Shown piece by piece: positions 26,464-34,791 of a DNA stretch of 64,000 bases. The notes beneath the pieces were generated by a model, which saw only the letters and a program-made list of their open reading frames with translations, searched no databases and was not told the origin of the DNA. Numbering within the stretch: the first letter of the stretch is position 1; each line of letters starts with the position of its first letter. A program made the position numbers and the translations under genes. Origin of the DNA: Bog-473 sp963777485 (GTDB lineage: Bacteria > Actinomycetota > Acidimicrobiia > Acidimicrobiales > RAAP-2); assembly GCA_963777485.1 (NCBI GenBank), contig CAVZQP010000002.1, positions 1 through 64,000 on the forward strand, given 5' to 3'.

Positions 26464-27402
26464 TTAGCCGATCCTTTCGAGAGACGACGGGACGTTGTCG
26501 ATGGAGTTGGACGTGGCGGACGGTTGGTCGTGGTCGTGGTGGTCGGGGGTGGCGGCGCTGTTGTCGATGAGACGAACGGGGCCGACGGTGGCGGCGATCA
26601 GGAGCCGGACGGTTTCGGGGTCGTCGACGGTGGCGACTTCCTCGAGGGTGTCGGCGTCGACGGCGACGGCGTAGTCGAGGTCGACGAGGGGCTCTTGGTC
26701 GGCGACGGCGCGCATCGCCGTGTGCACGGCGGCGCCGTCACGCTCGCCGGCGGCGATGGCGGCGCGGCCGGCGGCGAGGGCCCTCGAGAGGGTTCGAGCG
26801 GCGACGCGCTCGGAGTCGGAGAGGCGGAGGTTGCGGCTCGAGAGGGCGAGCCCGTCGGGTTCCCTGACGGTCGGGCAGCCGGCGATGTCGACCGGGATAC
26901 AGAGGTCGGAGGCCATGCGGCGCACGACGGCGAGCTGCTGGAAGTCCTTGAGGCCGAAGTACGCCCGGCAGGGACCTGTGATGGCGAACAGCTTGGCGAC
27001 GACCGTCGCGACGCCGTCGAAGTGGCCCGGGCGTGAGGCGCCCTCCCACTTGTCGCTGACGCCTCCGACGGTGACCGTGGTGGCGGGAGGGTCGGGCCAC
27101 GACGGGTACATCTCGGGGATGGTGGGCGCGAAGACGGCGTCGGCGCCTGCTTCGGCGCAGGCGGCGAGGTCGCGCCCGAGGGTGTGCGGGTACTTGGCGA
27201 TGTCCTCGGGGTCGCCGAACTGCAGCGGATTCACGAAGATGCTGACGGCGACCACGTCGCACTCATTGGCGGCTCTGGTGATGAGCGAGATGTGGCCTTG
27301 ATGGAGCGCGCCCATGGTCGGGACGAGGCCGACGGTACGGCCGGTGGCGCGGGCCGTATCGAGGAGGGCGCGGCAACCGGCGGCGGTCTCGATGACGTCC
27401 AT
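26464..27402 (-). CDS. panC: Pantothenate synthetase
   Basis: 312 residues. VGLVPTMGALHQGHISLI holds the HIGH-type ATP motif; FVNPLQFGDPEDIAKYP, GHFDGVATVVAKLF, YFGLKDFQQLAVVRRM and the KMSKS-like LALSSRN follow. It ligates pantoate and beta-alanine. The C-terminal 30 residues (His/Asp-rich, PDHHDHDQP) go beyond the usual end and look disordered. It is 29 bp downstream of the DUF2520 gene. Confidence 0.96.
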   Translation of the reverse strand: MDVIETAAGCRALLDTARATGRTVGLVPTMGALHQGHISLITRAANECDVVAVSIFVNPLQFGDPEDIAKYPHTLGRDLAACAEAGADAVFAPTIPEMYPSWPDPPATTVTVGGVSDKWEGASRPGHFDGVATVVAKLFAITGPCRAYFGLKDFQQLAVVRRMASDLCIPVDIAGCPTVREPDGLALSSRNLRLSDSERVAARTLSRALAAGRAAIAAGERDGAAVHTAMRAVADQEPLVDLDYAVAVDADTLEEVATVDDPETVRLLIAATVGPVRLIDNSAATPDHHDHDQPSATSNSIDNVPSSLERIG

Positions 27403-27431
27403 GACGATGGCTCCCGGCCTCTGCCTCGACC

Positions 27432-28175
27432 TCAGACCCGTGCCGGGACGGAGTCGGACTCGGCGGCCGTCGTCGCGAGCCGGGTGGCCAGGGCCGCACC
27501 GGCCTGGTAACCGGCCCGTTCGGACTCGGTCAACGCATCGAGATGACGGCTCAGCGTCGCCCAGTCGCCCCGGCGGGCGGGGCCGGTCAGCGCGGAGTGC
27601 GCGCCGAGTGCGGCGACGTCGTCGACGGCGGCGCGGGTCAGCGGCAGGAAGGACTCGAGGTCGAGGCCGACCTCGGCGGCGACGCGCTCGACCTGACCGA
27701 GAAGGGCGACGACGTGGTTCGCCGCGATGCAGGCGGCGGCGTGGTAGGCCGCCCGGTCCTCGTCGGCGACCTCGACCGTGCGGCCGCCGAGCGCGGCGGC
27801 GATCTCACGGGCGATGGGCACGCCGGCGACGGCGAAGGTGACGCCCGAGCTCAGCCGGGCGGCGCCGACCTCGCCGTTGGGCAGTGGCACGAGCGGGTGC
27901 AGGGCGGCCCGCAGTGGGTGGGCCCCGAGGGCGTCGAGGCCGAGGGAACCCGACAGGTGGACGACGGTGGTGGTGACGACCGGCACGACGGCGGCCGCCA
28001 CCTCGGCGATGGCGTCGTCGGGCGTGGCGATGACGAGGACGTCGACCCCGCGCGCCGCGTTGGTGAGATCGTCGTGTCGGCCGAGGAAACCGGCGAATTC
28101 CCAGCCGCGCGCCGAGAGCGCGGCGGCGAGGGACGTGCCGGCCCGGCCAGGACCGATGATGCGGATCGAGTGCAT
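27432..28175 (-). CDS. Rossmann-like / DUF2520 oxidoreductase-like protein
   Basis: 247 residues from ATG 28175, with GGAGG upstream. The N-terminal NAD(P)-type fold begins IRIIGPGRAGTSLAAALSARGW, with VLVIATPDDAIAEVAAA, and the C-terminal DUF2520 helical domain includes YHAAACIAANHVVALLGQVE. This two-domain family resembles ketopantoate reductase/6-phosphogluconate dehydrogenase-type enzymes and sits immediately before panC in many actinobacteria. A role as a pantoate-forming reductase is a reasonable guess from position but not established. Confidence 0.85.
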   Translation of the reverse strand: MHSIRIIGPGRAGTSLAAALSARGWEFAGFLGRHDDLTNAARGVDVLVIATPDDAIAEVAAAVVPVVTTTVVHLSGSLGLDALGAHPLRAALHPLVPLPNGEVGAARLSSGVTFAVAGVPIAREIAAALGGRTVEVADEDRAAYHAAACIAANHVVALLGQVERVAAEVGLDLESFLPLTRAAVDDVAALGAHSALTGPARRGDWATLSRHLDALTESERAGYQAGAALATRLATTAAESDSVPARV

Positions 28176-28242
28176 CTGACCTCCTTCGGCGTTCCGGCCC
28201 CGTGCGGGTGCCGTTCGCCTACAGACGATGCGAAAACGTCGG

Positions 28243-28719
28243 CTACAGCCTACCCACACGGGCGACATCCCCACCAGCGGCCGCCAGCTGGGCTTCTGTC
28301 ACGAGATCGGGGGCCAGGTCGGCCAGGGGCGCAAGGACGAACCGGCGTTCCCACATGCGGGGGTGGGGGACGACGAGATCGGGGTCGTCTACGAGGTCAC
28401 CCTCGACCCAGAGGACGTCGGCGTCGAGGGTGCGGGGACCCCATCGCTCGGCCCGCTCGCGGTGGGCCGATGCCTCGAGGGCCCGGCAGCGCTCGAGAAG
28501 GGTCCGGGGCGAGTCGGCCGTCTGCAGCTCGACGACGAGGTTGAGGTAGTTCTGCTGGCCGGGTGGGCCGCCGACCGGCTCTGTCTCGTACAGCGGCGAG
28601 ACGGCTATGACGTCGCCGGCGGTTCGGAGCTGGTCGACCGCGGAGCGGAGGTAGGCCCGGCGGTCGCCGAGGTTGGAGCCGAGGCCGATGAAGGCACGCC
28701 GTACCGGCGGTTGGCTCAA
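28243..28719 (-). CDS. folK: 2-amino-4-hydroxy-6-hydroxymethyldihydropteridine diphosphokinase
   Basis: 158 residues. IGLGSNLGDRRAYLRSAV, ALEASAHRERAERWGPRTLD and ADVLW, then VVPHPRMWERRFVLAPLADL are the HPPK signatures binding ATP, Mg and pterin. It transfers pyrophosphate to 6-hydroxymethyldihydropterin ahead of FolP. It overlaps folB by 4 bp; a 67-bp gap separates it from the DUF2520 gene, the widest within the run until lysS. Confidence 0.95.
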   Translation of the reverse strand: MSQPPVRRAFIGLGSNLGDRRAYLRSAVDQLRTAGDVIAVSPLYETEPVGGPPGQQNYLNLVVELQTADSPRTLLERCRALEASAHRERAERWGPRTLDADVLWVEGDLVDDPDLVVPHPRMWERRFVLAPLADLAPDLVTEAQLAAAGGDVARVGRL

Positions 28720-29084
28720 CGGCTGCGGCGGACCCGGACGCCGGTCGAGGCGACGTCGAGAGGGAGGGGCGGGTGGAGCTTGCGCACCGTGACCTCGACG
28801 GCCTCGAGGCGGGGGTCGACGATGAGCAGCGAGCTGGCCAGGCGGCCGGCGAGAGCCTCGAGGAGGCGGTAGGAGCGGCCGGCGACGACTTCGGCTGCCG
28901 CGTGGGCAAGGGCGCCGTAGTCGACGGTGTCGGCAAGGTCGTCGGATTGTTGGGCCGCCGTCATGTCGACCCAGGCCGTGATGTCGACGCCGAAGGGCTG
29001 GGGGCGGTCCTGCTCCTCGGGCAGGACACCGTGGGTGCCGGTGACGCGGAGGTCCCGGATCTCGATGCGGTCGGTGGCGTTCAC
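28716..29084 (-). CDS. folB: Dihydroneopterin aldolase
   Basis: 122 residues from GTG 29084; the frame is open further upstream but conserved sequence starts at DRIEIRDLRVTGTHGVLPEE. Typical FolB features follow: QPFGVDITAWVDM, DTVDYGALAHAAAEVV, LLEALAGRLASSLL and VRKLHPPLP. It cleaves dihydroneopterin to 6-hydroxymethyldihydropterin and glycolaldehyde. It is 13 bp from the phosphatase-like gene and overlaps folK. Confidence 0.94.
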   Translation of the reverse strand: MNATDRIEIRDLRVTGTHGVLPEEQDRPQPFGVDITAWVDMTAAQQSDDLADTVDYGALAHAAAEVVAGRSYRLLEALAGRLASSLLIVDPRLEAVEVTVRKLHPPLPLDVASTGVRVRRSR

Positions 29085-29097
29085 GACGTGGACGGGG

Positions 29098-29613
29098 TCA
29101 CGTGGGGGTGCCGCGCGTGGGCATACCCTCCATCTCGGCGAGGAGCTCGCGCCCAGGGGCGCCCATGGCGTGCCCGACGACCTGTTCGACGAGGGCGACG
29201 GCCTGGGGCAGGTTGGTGATGCGCCCGGACCAGACGAGGTAGCCGGCGGTGACGCCCATGGTCCGGTCGCCCAGTTCGTCCTGATGCATGAGGATGCGCA
29301 AACCGGCGGCCAGGGAGTCGTCGATGTCCTGGTAGCAGGCGAGCAGGACGGGGCGGGGGTCGCCGGTGCGCTCGAGCGGGTAATGGGCCCAGGCCAGGCC
29401 CTCCTCCTCGTAGGCGGCAAGGTTGTGCGGGGACGACAGCAGGGAGATGACCCGCCCGAAGCCCTGGACGCGGAGCCAGATGATCTCCTCCTGGCGGCGG
29501 ACGCGGCGGTGGTTGACCGAGAACCCGCCGGGCCGCTCGCTGACGGCGAGGTGGTCCTTTATGACCCACGTGAAATTGCGGGGTGGGATGCCCGCAGCCC
29601 ACTTACCCTTCAT
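29098..29613 (-). CDS. Conserved protein resembling a dual-specificity phosphatase without the catalytic cysteine
   Basis: 171 residues, in the folate operon and overlapping folP by 4 bp. The order FSVNHRRVRRQEEIIWLRVQ, FGRVISLLSS, GLAWAHYPL and LMHQDELGDRTMGVTAGYL follows the layout of a tyrosine/dual-specificity phosphatase. At the place of the HCx5R P-loop the sequence is H-Q-D-E-L-G-D-R-T, so the nucleophile Cys is Gln while the Arg remains. Folate synthesis needs a dihydroneopterin triphosphate phosphatase, but without the Cys this protein is unlikely to use cysteine-phosphate chemistry; binding or regulation is possible. The fold assignment is by eye. Confidence 0.6.
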   Translation of the reverse strand: MKGKWAAGIPPRNFTWVIKDHLAVSERPGGFSVNHRRVRRQEEIIWLRVQGFGRVISLLSSPHNLAAYEEEGLAWAHYPLERTGDPRPVLLACYQDIDDSLAAGLRILMHQDELGDRTMGVTAGYLVWSGRITNLPQAVALVEQVVGHAMGAPGRELLAEMEGMPTRGTPT

Positions 29614-30455
29614 GCGGCAGGACCATACAGCCGGGTGAGTTGGACCGTGGCGGCCACATCGTGGACGCGGACCATTCGCGTGCCGGCGATGAGCGCGGCA
29701 GCAGCGGTGGCGATGGAGCCCGGGAGGCGGTCGACCGGGGGTGCCGGGGAGGCGGCTGGGTCGTCGGGGGCGGCGGCGAGGAGGCCGAGGAAGCGCTTGC
29801 GGCTGGTGCCGACGACGACGCCGGCGCAGTCGGCGTCGTCAGCGGCGGCGACGAGGTCGCCGAGGTGACGCAGGAGCGAGAGGTTGTGGTCGATGGTCTT
29901 GCCGAAGCCGATGCCGGGGTCGATCCAGACCTCCTCGACGCCGGCGTCGTGGGCCAGGCGGGCGCGTTCGAGGACGAAGGCCGTGACCTCGTCTACGACG
30001 TCGTCGTATCGGGGGTGGTCCTGCATGGTGCGCGGCTCACCCTGCATGTGCATGGCGACCCAGCCGGCGCCGGTGGTGGCGGCGACTTCGTAGAGGGAGG
30101 CGGAGATGTCGTTGATCAGCGTTGCGCCGGCGGCGACGGCGGCGGTGGCGACGACGGGCTTGGTGGTGTCGACGGAGATGCGGACGCCGCGGGAGGTGAG
30201 CTCGGGGGCGGTGGCGAGGGCGTCGATGACGGGAGTGACCCGTTCGAGCTCGACGGCGGTGGGGACGGGCTCTGCGCCGGGGCGGGAGGACTCGCCGCCG
30301 ACGTCGATCACGTCGGCGCCCTCGGTGGCCATGGCGATGCCGCGCGCGACGGCGTGGTCGAAGGAGTCGTAGAGACCGCCGTCGGAGAAGGAGTCCGGCG
30401 TGACGTTGAGGACCCCCATGACCAGGGGGTGGCCGGCGGGCGGGGCCGGCGTCAA
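29610..30455 (-). CDS. folP: Dihydropteroate synthase
   Basis: 281 residues. MGVLNVTPDSFSDGG, VIDVGGESSRPGAEPV, INDISA, WIDPGIGFGKTIDHNL, GTSRKRFLG and the C-terminal RVHDV are the complete set of DHPS motifs of the TIM barrel binding pterin pyrophosphate and p-aminobenzoate. It is the sulfonamide target family. It is 16 bp downstream of folE. Confidence 0.97.
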   Translation of the reverse strand: MTPAPPAGHPLVMGVLNVTPDSFSDGGLYDSFDHAVARGIAMATEGADVIDVGGESSRPGAEPVPTAVELERVTPVIDALATAPELTSRGVRISVDTTKPVVATAAVAAGATLINDISASLYEVAATTGAGWVAMHMQGEPRTMQDHPRYDDVVDEVTAFVLERARLAHDAGVEEVWIDPGIGFGKTIDHNLSLLRHLGDLVAAADDADCAGVVVGTSRKRFLGLLAAAPDDPAASPAPPVDRLPGSIATAAAALIAGTRMVRVHDVAATVQLTRLYGPAA

Positions 30456-30471
30456 CGGGTCTTGTCTGGGG

Positions 30472-31044
30472 TCAGTGCGGGCCCCGGATGAACTGCATGG
30501 CCTCGGCCCGGGTCGCTGGGTCGTTGCGGAAGAGACCTCGTACAGACGAGGTCACGGTGAGGGTGCCCGGCTTCTTCACGCCGCGCATGGACATGCACAG
30601 GTGCTCGGCCTCGATGACGACGAACACGCCGCGGGGCGAGAGGACGTTTTGGATCGCGTCGGCGATCTCGGTCGTCATGCGCTCTTGGACCTGGAGGCGG
30701 CGGGCAAAGCCGTCGACGAGGCGGGCCAACTTGGACAGGCCGGTGATGCGGCCGTCCTCGGCGGGGATGTACGCGACGTGCGCCCGGCCGAGGAAGGGGA
30801 CGAGGTGGTGCTCGCAGAGGGAGGCGAAGGGGATGTCACGGACCATCACCATCTCGTCGTGTTCAGCCGCGAAGGTGACCTCGAGGTGGCGGGCGGGGTC
30901 GTCGTGGAGACCAGAGAACAGTTCCTCGTACATGGACGCGACGCGGTCGGGTGTGGCGAGGAGGCCGTCGCGGTCGGGGTCCTCGCCGATGGCCTCGAGG
31001 AGCTCGTGGACGGCCTTGCGGACGCGTTCGACGTCGACGCTCAT
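30472..31044 (-). CDS. folE: GTP cyclohydrolase I
   Basis: 190 residues from ATG 31044; in-frame codons upstream give a low-complexity Ser/Thr leader without conservation. Motifs: ATPDRVASMYEELFSGL, the zinc-site Cys/His in SLCEHHLVPFLGRAHVAYIP, GLSKLARLVDGFARRLQVQE and AEHLCMSMRGVKKPG. It converts GTP to dihydroneopterin triphosphate, the first folate step. In Mycobacterium ftsH lies between hpt and folE; here only 43 bp separate folE from the tilS-hpt gene. Confidence 0.97.
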   Translation of the reverse strand: MSVDVERVRKAVHELLEAIGEDPDRDGLLATPDRVASMYEELFSGLHDDPARHLEVTFAAEHDEMVMVRDIPFASLCEHHLVPFLGRAHVAYIPAEDGRITGLSKLARLVDGFARRLQVQERMTTEIADAIQNVLSPRGVFVVIEAEHLCMSMRGVKKPGTLTVTSSVRGLFRNDPATRAEAMQFIRGPH

Positions 31045-31087
31045 CACGACCTCACTGGGCTCGATGTGGCGGCGGCGGTGGTCGTTG

Positions 31088-32662
31088 TCATTGGTCGGTT
31101 CCCTTGTAGCGGTGGACGCCCCGGAGGTTGCGGTAGCGCTCGCCGATATCGAGGCCGTAGCCCACGACGAAGTCGGGCGGGATGGTGAAGCCGACGTAGC
31201 GGAGGGGGATCTCGACGCGTTGCTCACCTTCCTTGACCAGCAGGGCGCAGATGTCGAGGCTCTTCGGGGCGCGGGCGTTGAGGTACCGGCGCAGATAGTT
31301 CAAGGTCAGGCCGCTGTCGATGATGTCCTCGACGACGAGGACGCGGCGGCCCTCGAGCTCGGAGTCGAGGTCCTTGACGATGCGGACGACGCCGCTGGTC
31401 TTGGTGGCGCTCCCGTAGGAGGAGACGGCCATGAAGTCGACGTCCACCGGGAGCTCGATGGCGCGGCACAGGTCGCTCAGGAAGAGCATGGCGCCCTTGA
31501 GGACGGCGACGAGGAGCGGGGGCTCGTCGACGTAGTCCTGCGTGATCTGGGCACCGAGCTCGGCGACGCGGATGGCCAGCTGGTCCTCGTCGACGAGGAC
31601 AGGGCCGACGTCGGGCTCGGCCCAGGACGGGACGAGGTCGGGGCGGCCTTCCGCCTCGTCGGTCACCGGCGTCACCGGCGTGAGGCTACCGGAGGTGCCG
31701 GGGACCACCCGGAGGCGACCTTTCGTGCGCCGCACCTGGCGGCCCCCCGAGAGCTCGGTGCCGACCGCCTTGCCGGCTGCCACATCGAGGACGCGGTCGA
31801 CCTCGGCGAGGGAGGGCGGATGCGCGGTGCCGGACCCGGACCGCGAGTCGGGTTGCGTGCGCAACCAGGTGCGCAGGGCGCGTCGTGCGACGGGTCGCGG
31901 CGTGCGGGCGACGGTGCGGGCGTCCGACGGGTCGGGGAGGGTACCGGCGGCGAGCGCGTCGAGAAGTTCCACCTCGTCGCGCAACACGCCGGCCTGGCGT
32001 GCGAGAAGGGGTACCGGGTCGCGCCCGGCCACCTCGGCGCACAGCGGCAGGAGCTCGTGACGGACGCGGTTTCGGACGAAAGCCGGGTCAGCGTTGGTCG
32101 GGTCGTCGACGAAGTCGATCCCGGCGGCACGGCAGAGGCGATGCGTCTCGCATCGGCGGAGGCCGAGAATGGGGTGCCGGTATCCGGGCGCCATGCCGGC
32201 GAGCCCGTCCGCCCCGGCGCCGCGCAACAGGTTGATCAGGACGGTCTCCGCCTGGTCGTCCATGGTGTGGCCGGTCGCGACGTCCTCCGGGAGGACCGAG
32301 AAGCGGGCGGTCCGGGCGCGGGCCTCGAGGTTCGGACCGGGCTCGACGGTGACGGTCTTGGCTTCGAAGTGGGCGCCGACCTTGGCTGCAACGGCGGCCA
32401 CGACGTCGGCTTCGTGGGCCGACCCGGAACGCAGGCCGTGGTCGACGTGTATAGCGGTCACGTCGCATCCGGCCGCGGCGGCGAGGACGAGGAGCGCGAT
32501 CGAGTCGGGCCCGCCCGAGACCGCGCAGGCGAGTGACGTCCGCGGGGGTGGAAAGGTGCAGCGGCTCAGGAGGTCGGCGACGAGCGGTTCGACCGGTACG
32601 TCGACGTCTACGCCTCCGGCGTCTTCAGCTGGGTCGTCGGGGCCGAGGCCCCCGTCATCCAC
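31088..32662 (-). CDS. tilS-hpt: Fused tRNA(Ile)-lysidine synthetase / hypoxanthine phosphoribosyltransferase
   Basis: 524 residues encoding two enzymes in one frame. Residues about 40-340 are TilS: PP-loop AVSGGPDSIALLVLAAA, IHVDHGLRSGS, GHTMDDQAETVLINLLRGAG and DPTNADPAFVRNRVRHELLP; it puts lysine on C34 of tRNA-Ile(CAU). Residues about 350-524 are Hpt: LVAVLKGAMLFLSDL, DFMAVSSYGSATKTSG, the PRPP motif VLVVEDIIDSGLTLNYL and VGYGLDIGERYRNL; it salvages hypoxanthine or guanine. In Mycobacterium these are adjacent separate genes. TilS/HprT fusions are known from Listeria. There is no stop or frame change between the halves. GTG start overlaps the upstream gene by 8 bp. Confidence 0.92.
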   Translation of the reverse strand: MDDGGLGPDDPAEDAGGVDVDVPVEPLVADLLSRCTFPPPRTSLACAVSGGPDSIALLVLAAAAGCDVTAIHVDHGLRSGSAHEADVVAAVAAKVGAHFEAKTVTVEPGPNLEARARTARFSVLPEDVATGHTMDDQAETVLINLLRGAGADGLAGMAPGYRHPILGLRRCETHRLCRAAGIDFVDDPTNADPAFVRNRVRHELLPLCAEVAGRDPVPLLARQAGVLRDEVELLDALAAGTLPDPSDARTVARTPRPVARRALRTWLRTQPDSRSGSGTAHPPSLAEVDRVLDVAAGKAVGTELSGGRQVRRTKGRLRVVPGTSGSLTPVTPVTDEAEGRPDLVPSWAEPDVGPVLVDEDQLAIRVAELGAQITQDYVDEPPLLVAVLKGAMLFLSDLCRAIELPVDVDFMAVSSYGSATKTSGVVRIVKDLDSELEGRRVLVVEDIIDSGLTLNYLRRYLNARAPKSLDICALLVKEGEQRVEIPLRYVGFTIPPDFVVGYGLDIGERYRNLRGVHRYKGTDQ

Positions 32663-33725
32663 CGGCCCGGGCCACCCACAACGACGGGTCGCGAATCTCC
32701 TCGAGCGTCGGGAGCCACTCGGGCCCCTCCCACACCCGGGCCATCAGCTCGGGGCCGCCGGCTTCCTCCACCGATTCGACGAAGTGCTCGCCCTCGGCGT
32801 ACTGGCGCATCTTGGCGTCGAGCCCGAGCAACTTCGACATGAGCTTAGTGAGGCCCTTGGCCTGCGTCCGGCGCTGCGCCAAGACCCGGGCGAAGTGCGC
32901 GGCGCCCGGCACCTCGGACGCACCGGCGCGGTTCATCGTCACGTCGCCGTGTCCCTCGAGCAGGCTCATCATCCCGCTGATCTTGGAGAGTGCGACCTTC
33001 TGTTCGGGCGTGGCGAGCATGCCGACGACGCCGGCCTCGTGCGCCGGGTTGCGGCCGGAACGGACCTCCGTGGCGACGCGTTTGACGACCTCGGCGAATC
33101 CGGCCGGGTCGCCCGACAACGGCCCGAGCAATTCGGACACCAGGCCGACGAAGTGGCCCCTCAGCCAGGGCACGGCCGTGAACTGCAGGCGGTGCGTCAC
33201 CTCGTGCAGGGCCAACCAGAGCCGGAACTGGCTGGGTGCGAAGCCGTACTGCGTCTCGACGGCGACGATGTTCGGGCCGACGTACGAGACGAGATCCTGT
33301 TCGTCGGGCCCCTCGGCCTCGACGTTGACGTGGTCGTCGATCAGCAGGTCGTACTGACCGAGCACACGTGTCGCCATGTAGGCGAGCATCAGGCCGAGCT
33401 GCATGCCGGCGATGCTCCGGCCGATCATCAACGACGGCCCGCCGAGCTTCGCACCGCGCTTCTCGGCGAGCTGGGCCAGTGCCGGCCCGACCAACCGTTC
33501 CATCGACCGCACGTTCTGCGCGGCCCAGCCGGGCCTGTCGGTGACTTTCGCGCGGGCCTCGCCGTGGGCGCTGCGCAGGCCGGTCGACTCGGTGACGAGA
33601 TGCTCGGCGCGCGCGGTCAGCTCGTCGAACTGTGACTGGAGGGCGGAGGAACGGTACGAGGCGGGCGCCGGCTTGAGAATGAGCGCGCCCGCCGCGACAC
33701 GCTCGGCCAGGGCCCAGTCGACCAT
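32655..33725 (-). CDS. Zincin-like metallopeptidase, DUF2342 / F420-biosynthesis-associated family
   Basis: 356 residues. LWLALHEVTHRLQFTAVPWL contains the HExxH zinc-peptidase motif, and downstream SLLEGHGDVTMN matches the second conserved segment. SYVGPNIVAVETQYGFAP is typical of this actinobacterial family, which is regularly found next to tilS and hpt. Its substrate is unknown. It is the first gene of the 13-gene minus-strand run to lysS. No signal peptide or clear membrane segment. Confidence 0.85.
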   Translation of the reverse strand: MVDWALAERVAAGALILKPAPASYRSSALQSQFDELTARAEHLVTESTGLRSAHGEARAKVTDRPGWAAQNVRSMERLVGPALAQLAEKRGAKLGGPSLMIGRSIAGMQLGLMLAYMATRVLGQYDLLIDDHVNVEAEGPDEQDLVSYVGPNIVAVETQYGFAPSQFRLWLALHEVTHRLQFTAVPWLRGHFVGLVSELLGPLSGDPAGFAEVVKRVATEVRSGRNPAHEAGVVGMLATPEQKVALSKISGMMSLLEGHGDVTMNRAGASEVPGAAHFARVLAQRRTQAKGLTKLMSKLLGLDAKMRQYAEGEHFVESVEEAGGPELMARVWEGPEWLPTLEEIRDPSLWVARAGG

Positions 33726-33795
33726 GGCGGGACCGGAGGACGTCGGCGGTGGTGGTGGCGGCGTAGGGGTCGACGTCGAGTCGGTCGGGGTGAGA

Positions 33796-34182
33796 TCAGT
33801 TCCTGGCGTTGTCCTGCTTGCTTTCTTCGTCGATCGCCGCGGCGACCCGCTCGATCAAAGTCTGGGGCACGCGGTCCTTGCACCGGTTAGCGATCACCCG
33901 GCGCAGCTCCTCCTCGAATTGCGCGGCACCGCCGCAGGGGCCGCACCAGTCGAGATGGACGCGGATCTCGTGGCGCCGTGTCTCGGTGAGCTCCCCGTCG
34001 AGATACGAGTAGAGCTCGTGCACCGCCTCGACGCAGTCCACTGAGGGGCCGAAGAGAGCGCTCGTATCGACGCCGGGACCCGACCCCGACGCCCCATGAC
34101 CGTGACTGTTGTCGTGACCGCGATCGCTCATCTCTGTGTCGCGGTCTTCATCGTCGTGCTCATCTGGCACACCATCGCTCAT
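33796..34182 (-). CDS. rsrA: Mycothiol-system zinc anti-sigma factor, RsrA-like
   Basis: 128 residues from ATG 34182, with a G-rich ribosome site overlapping the end of the sigma gene. An Asp/His-rich N-terminus (about 45 residues, disordered) precedes the ZAS domain: CVEAVHELYSYLDGELTETR, then H-x3-C-x2-C in RVHLDWCGPCGG. Redox oxidation of these cysteines releases the cognate sigma factor. The pairing with the SigR-like gene 4 bp upstream is standard. The N-terminal tail is longer than in RsrA of Streptomyces. Confidence 0.9.
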   Translation of the reverse strand: MSDGVPDEHDDEDRDTEMSDRGHDNSHGHGASGSGPGVDTSALFGPSVDCVEAVHELYSYLDGELTETRRHEIRVHLDWCGPCGGAAQFEEELRRVIANRCKDRVPQTLIERVAAAIDEESKQDNARN

Positions 34183-34186
34183 CCCA

Positions 34187-34762
34187 TCACCCCCCGGGCA
34201 CGCTGGCGACGAGGCCCCGTGCTTCCGCCACATCGTGCAACGCCTTTTGGAGCGCCTTTCTTCCCCGGTGGATCCGGCTCATCACCGTGCCGATCGGCAC
34301 ATCGGTGATTTCCGAGATCTCCTTGTAGGAGAAGCCCTCGACGTCGGCGAGCATGACCGCCATCCGGAAATTCTCCGGCAGAGCCTCCAGAGCCGCCTTG
34401 ACGTCGTCGTCGGTGAAGCGCGCGAGCGCCTCGTCCTCGGCCGAGCGGCCCGGGTCGCTCCCGCCCGACCCGGCCAACCGCTTGTACAGGTACAGGTCCT
34501 CGACGTCCTCGACGTCGGACACCTCGGGCCGGCGCTGCGCGGCCCGGTACGAGTTGATGTAGGTGTTCGTCAGGATCCGGTAGAGCCACGCCCGCAGGTT
34601 CGTCCCCTCTTCGAAGGATCCGAACGACCGGTACGCCTTGAGGTACGTCTCCTGGACGAGGTCCTCGGCGTCCGCCGGGTTGCGGGTCATGCGGAGCGCC
34701 GCCGAGTAGAGGCTCGGCATGAACTCCATGGCGACATCGGTGAAGGTCGCCTGATCAGCCAT
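34187..34762 (-). CDS. sigR: ECF RNA polymerase sigma factor, SigR/SigH-like
   Basis: 191 residues. Region 2 (LYSAALRMTRNPADAEDLVQ, ETYLKAYRSFGSFEEGTNLR, AWLYRILTNTYINSYR) and region 4 (LPENFRMAVMLADVEGFSYK, EISEITDVPIGTVMSRIHRG, RKALQ) match the thiol-stress ECF12 group. It directs transcription of thioredoxin, protease and mycothiol genes under disulfide stress. Coupled to rsrA downstream. The divergent P450 gene starts only 37 bp away, so the two promoters must overlap. Confidence 0.92.
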   Translation of the reverse strand: MADQATFTDVAMEFMPSLYSAALRMTRNPADAEDLVQETYLKAYRSFGSFEEGTNLRAWLYRILTNTYINSYRAAQRRPEVSDVEDVEDLYLYKRLAGSGGSDPGRSAEDEALARFTDDDVKAALEALPENFRMAVMLADVEGFSYKEISEITDVPIGTVMSRIHRGRKALQKALHDVAEARGLVASVPGG

Positions 34763-34768
34763 GCGTCC

Positions 34769-34791
34769 ACCCTATACAGCGGGGATAGGGT
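34769..34791. promoter_or_regulatory. Inverted repeat in the sigR-P450 divergent gap
   Basis: ACCCTAT (34769-34775) and ATAGGGT (34785-34791) form a perfect 7-bp inverted repeat with a 9-bp spacer inside the 37-bp gap between the two divergent start codons. The position suggests a shared operator or overlapping -10 elements (TATAGG and its mirror); leaderless transcription in one or both directions is possible. Confidence 0.45.
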
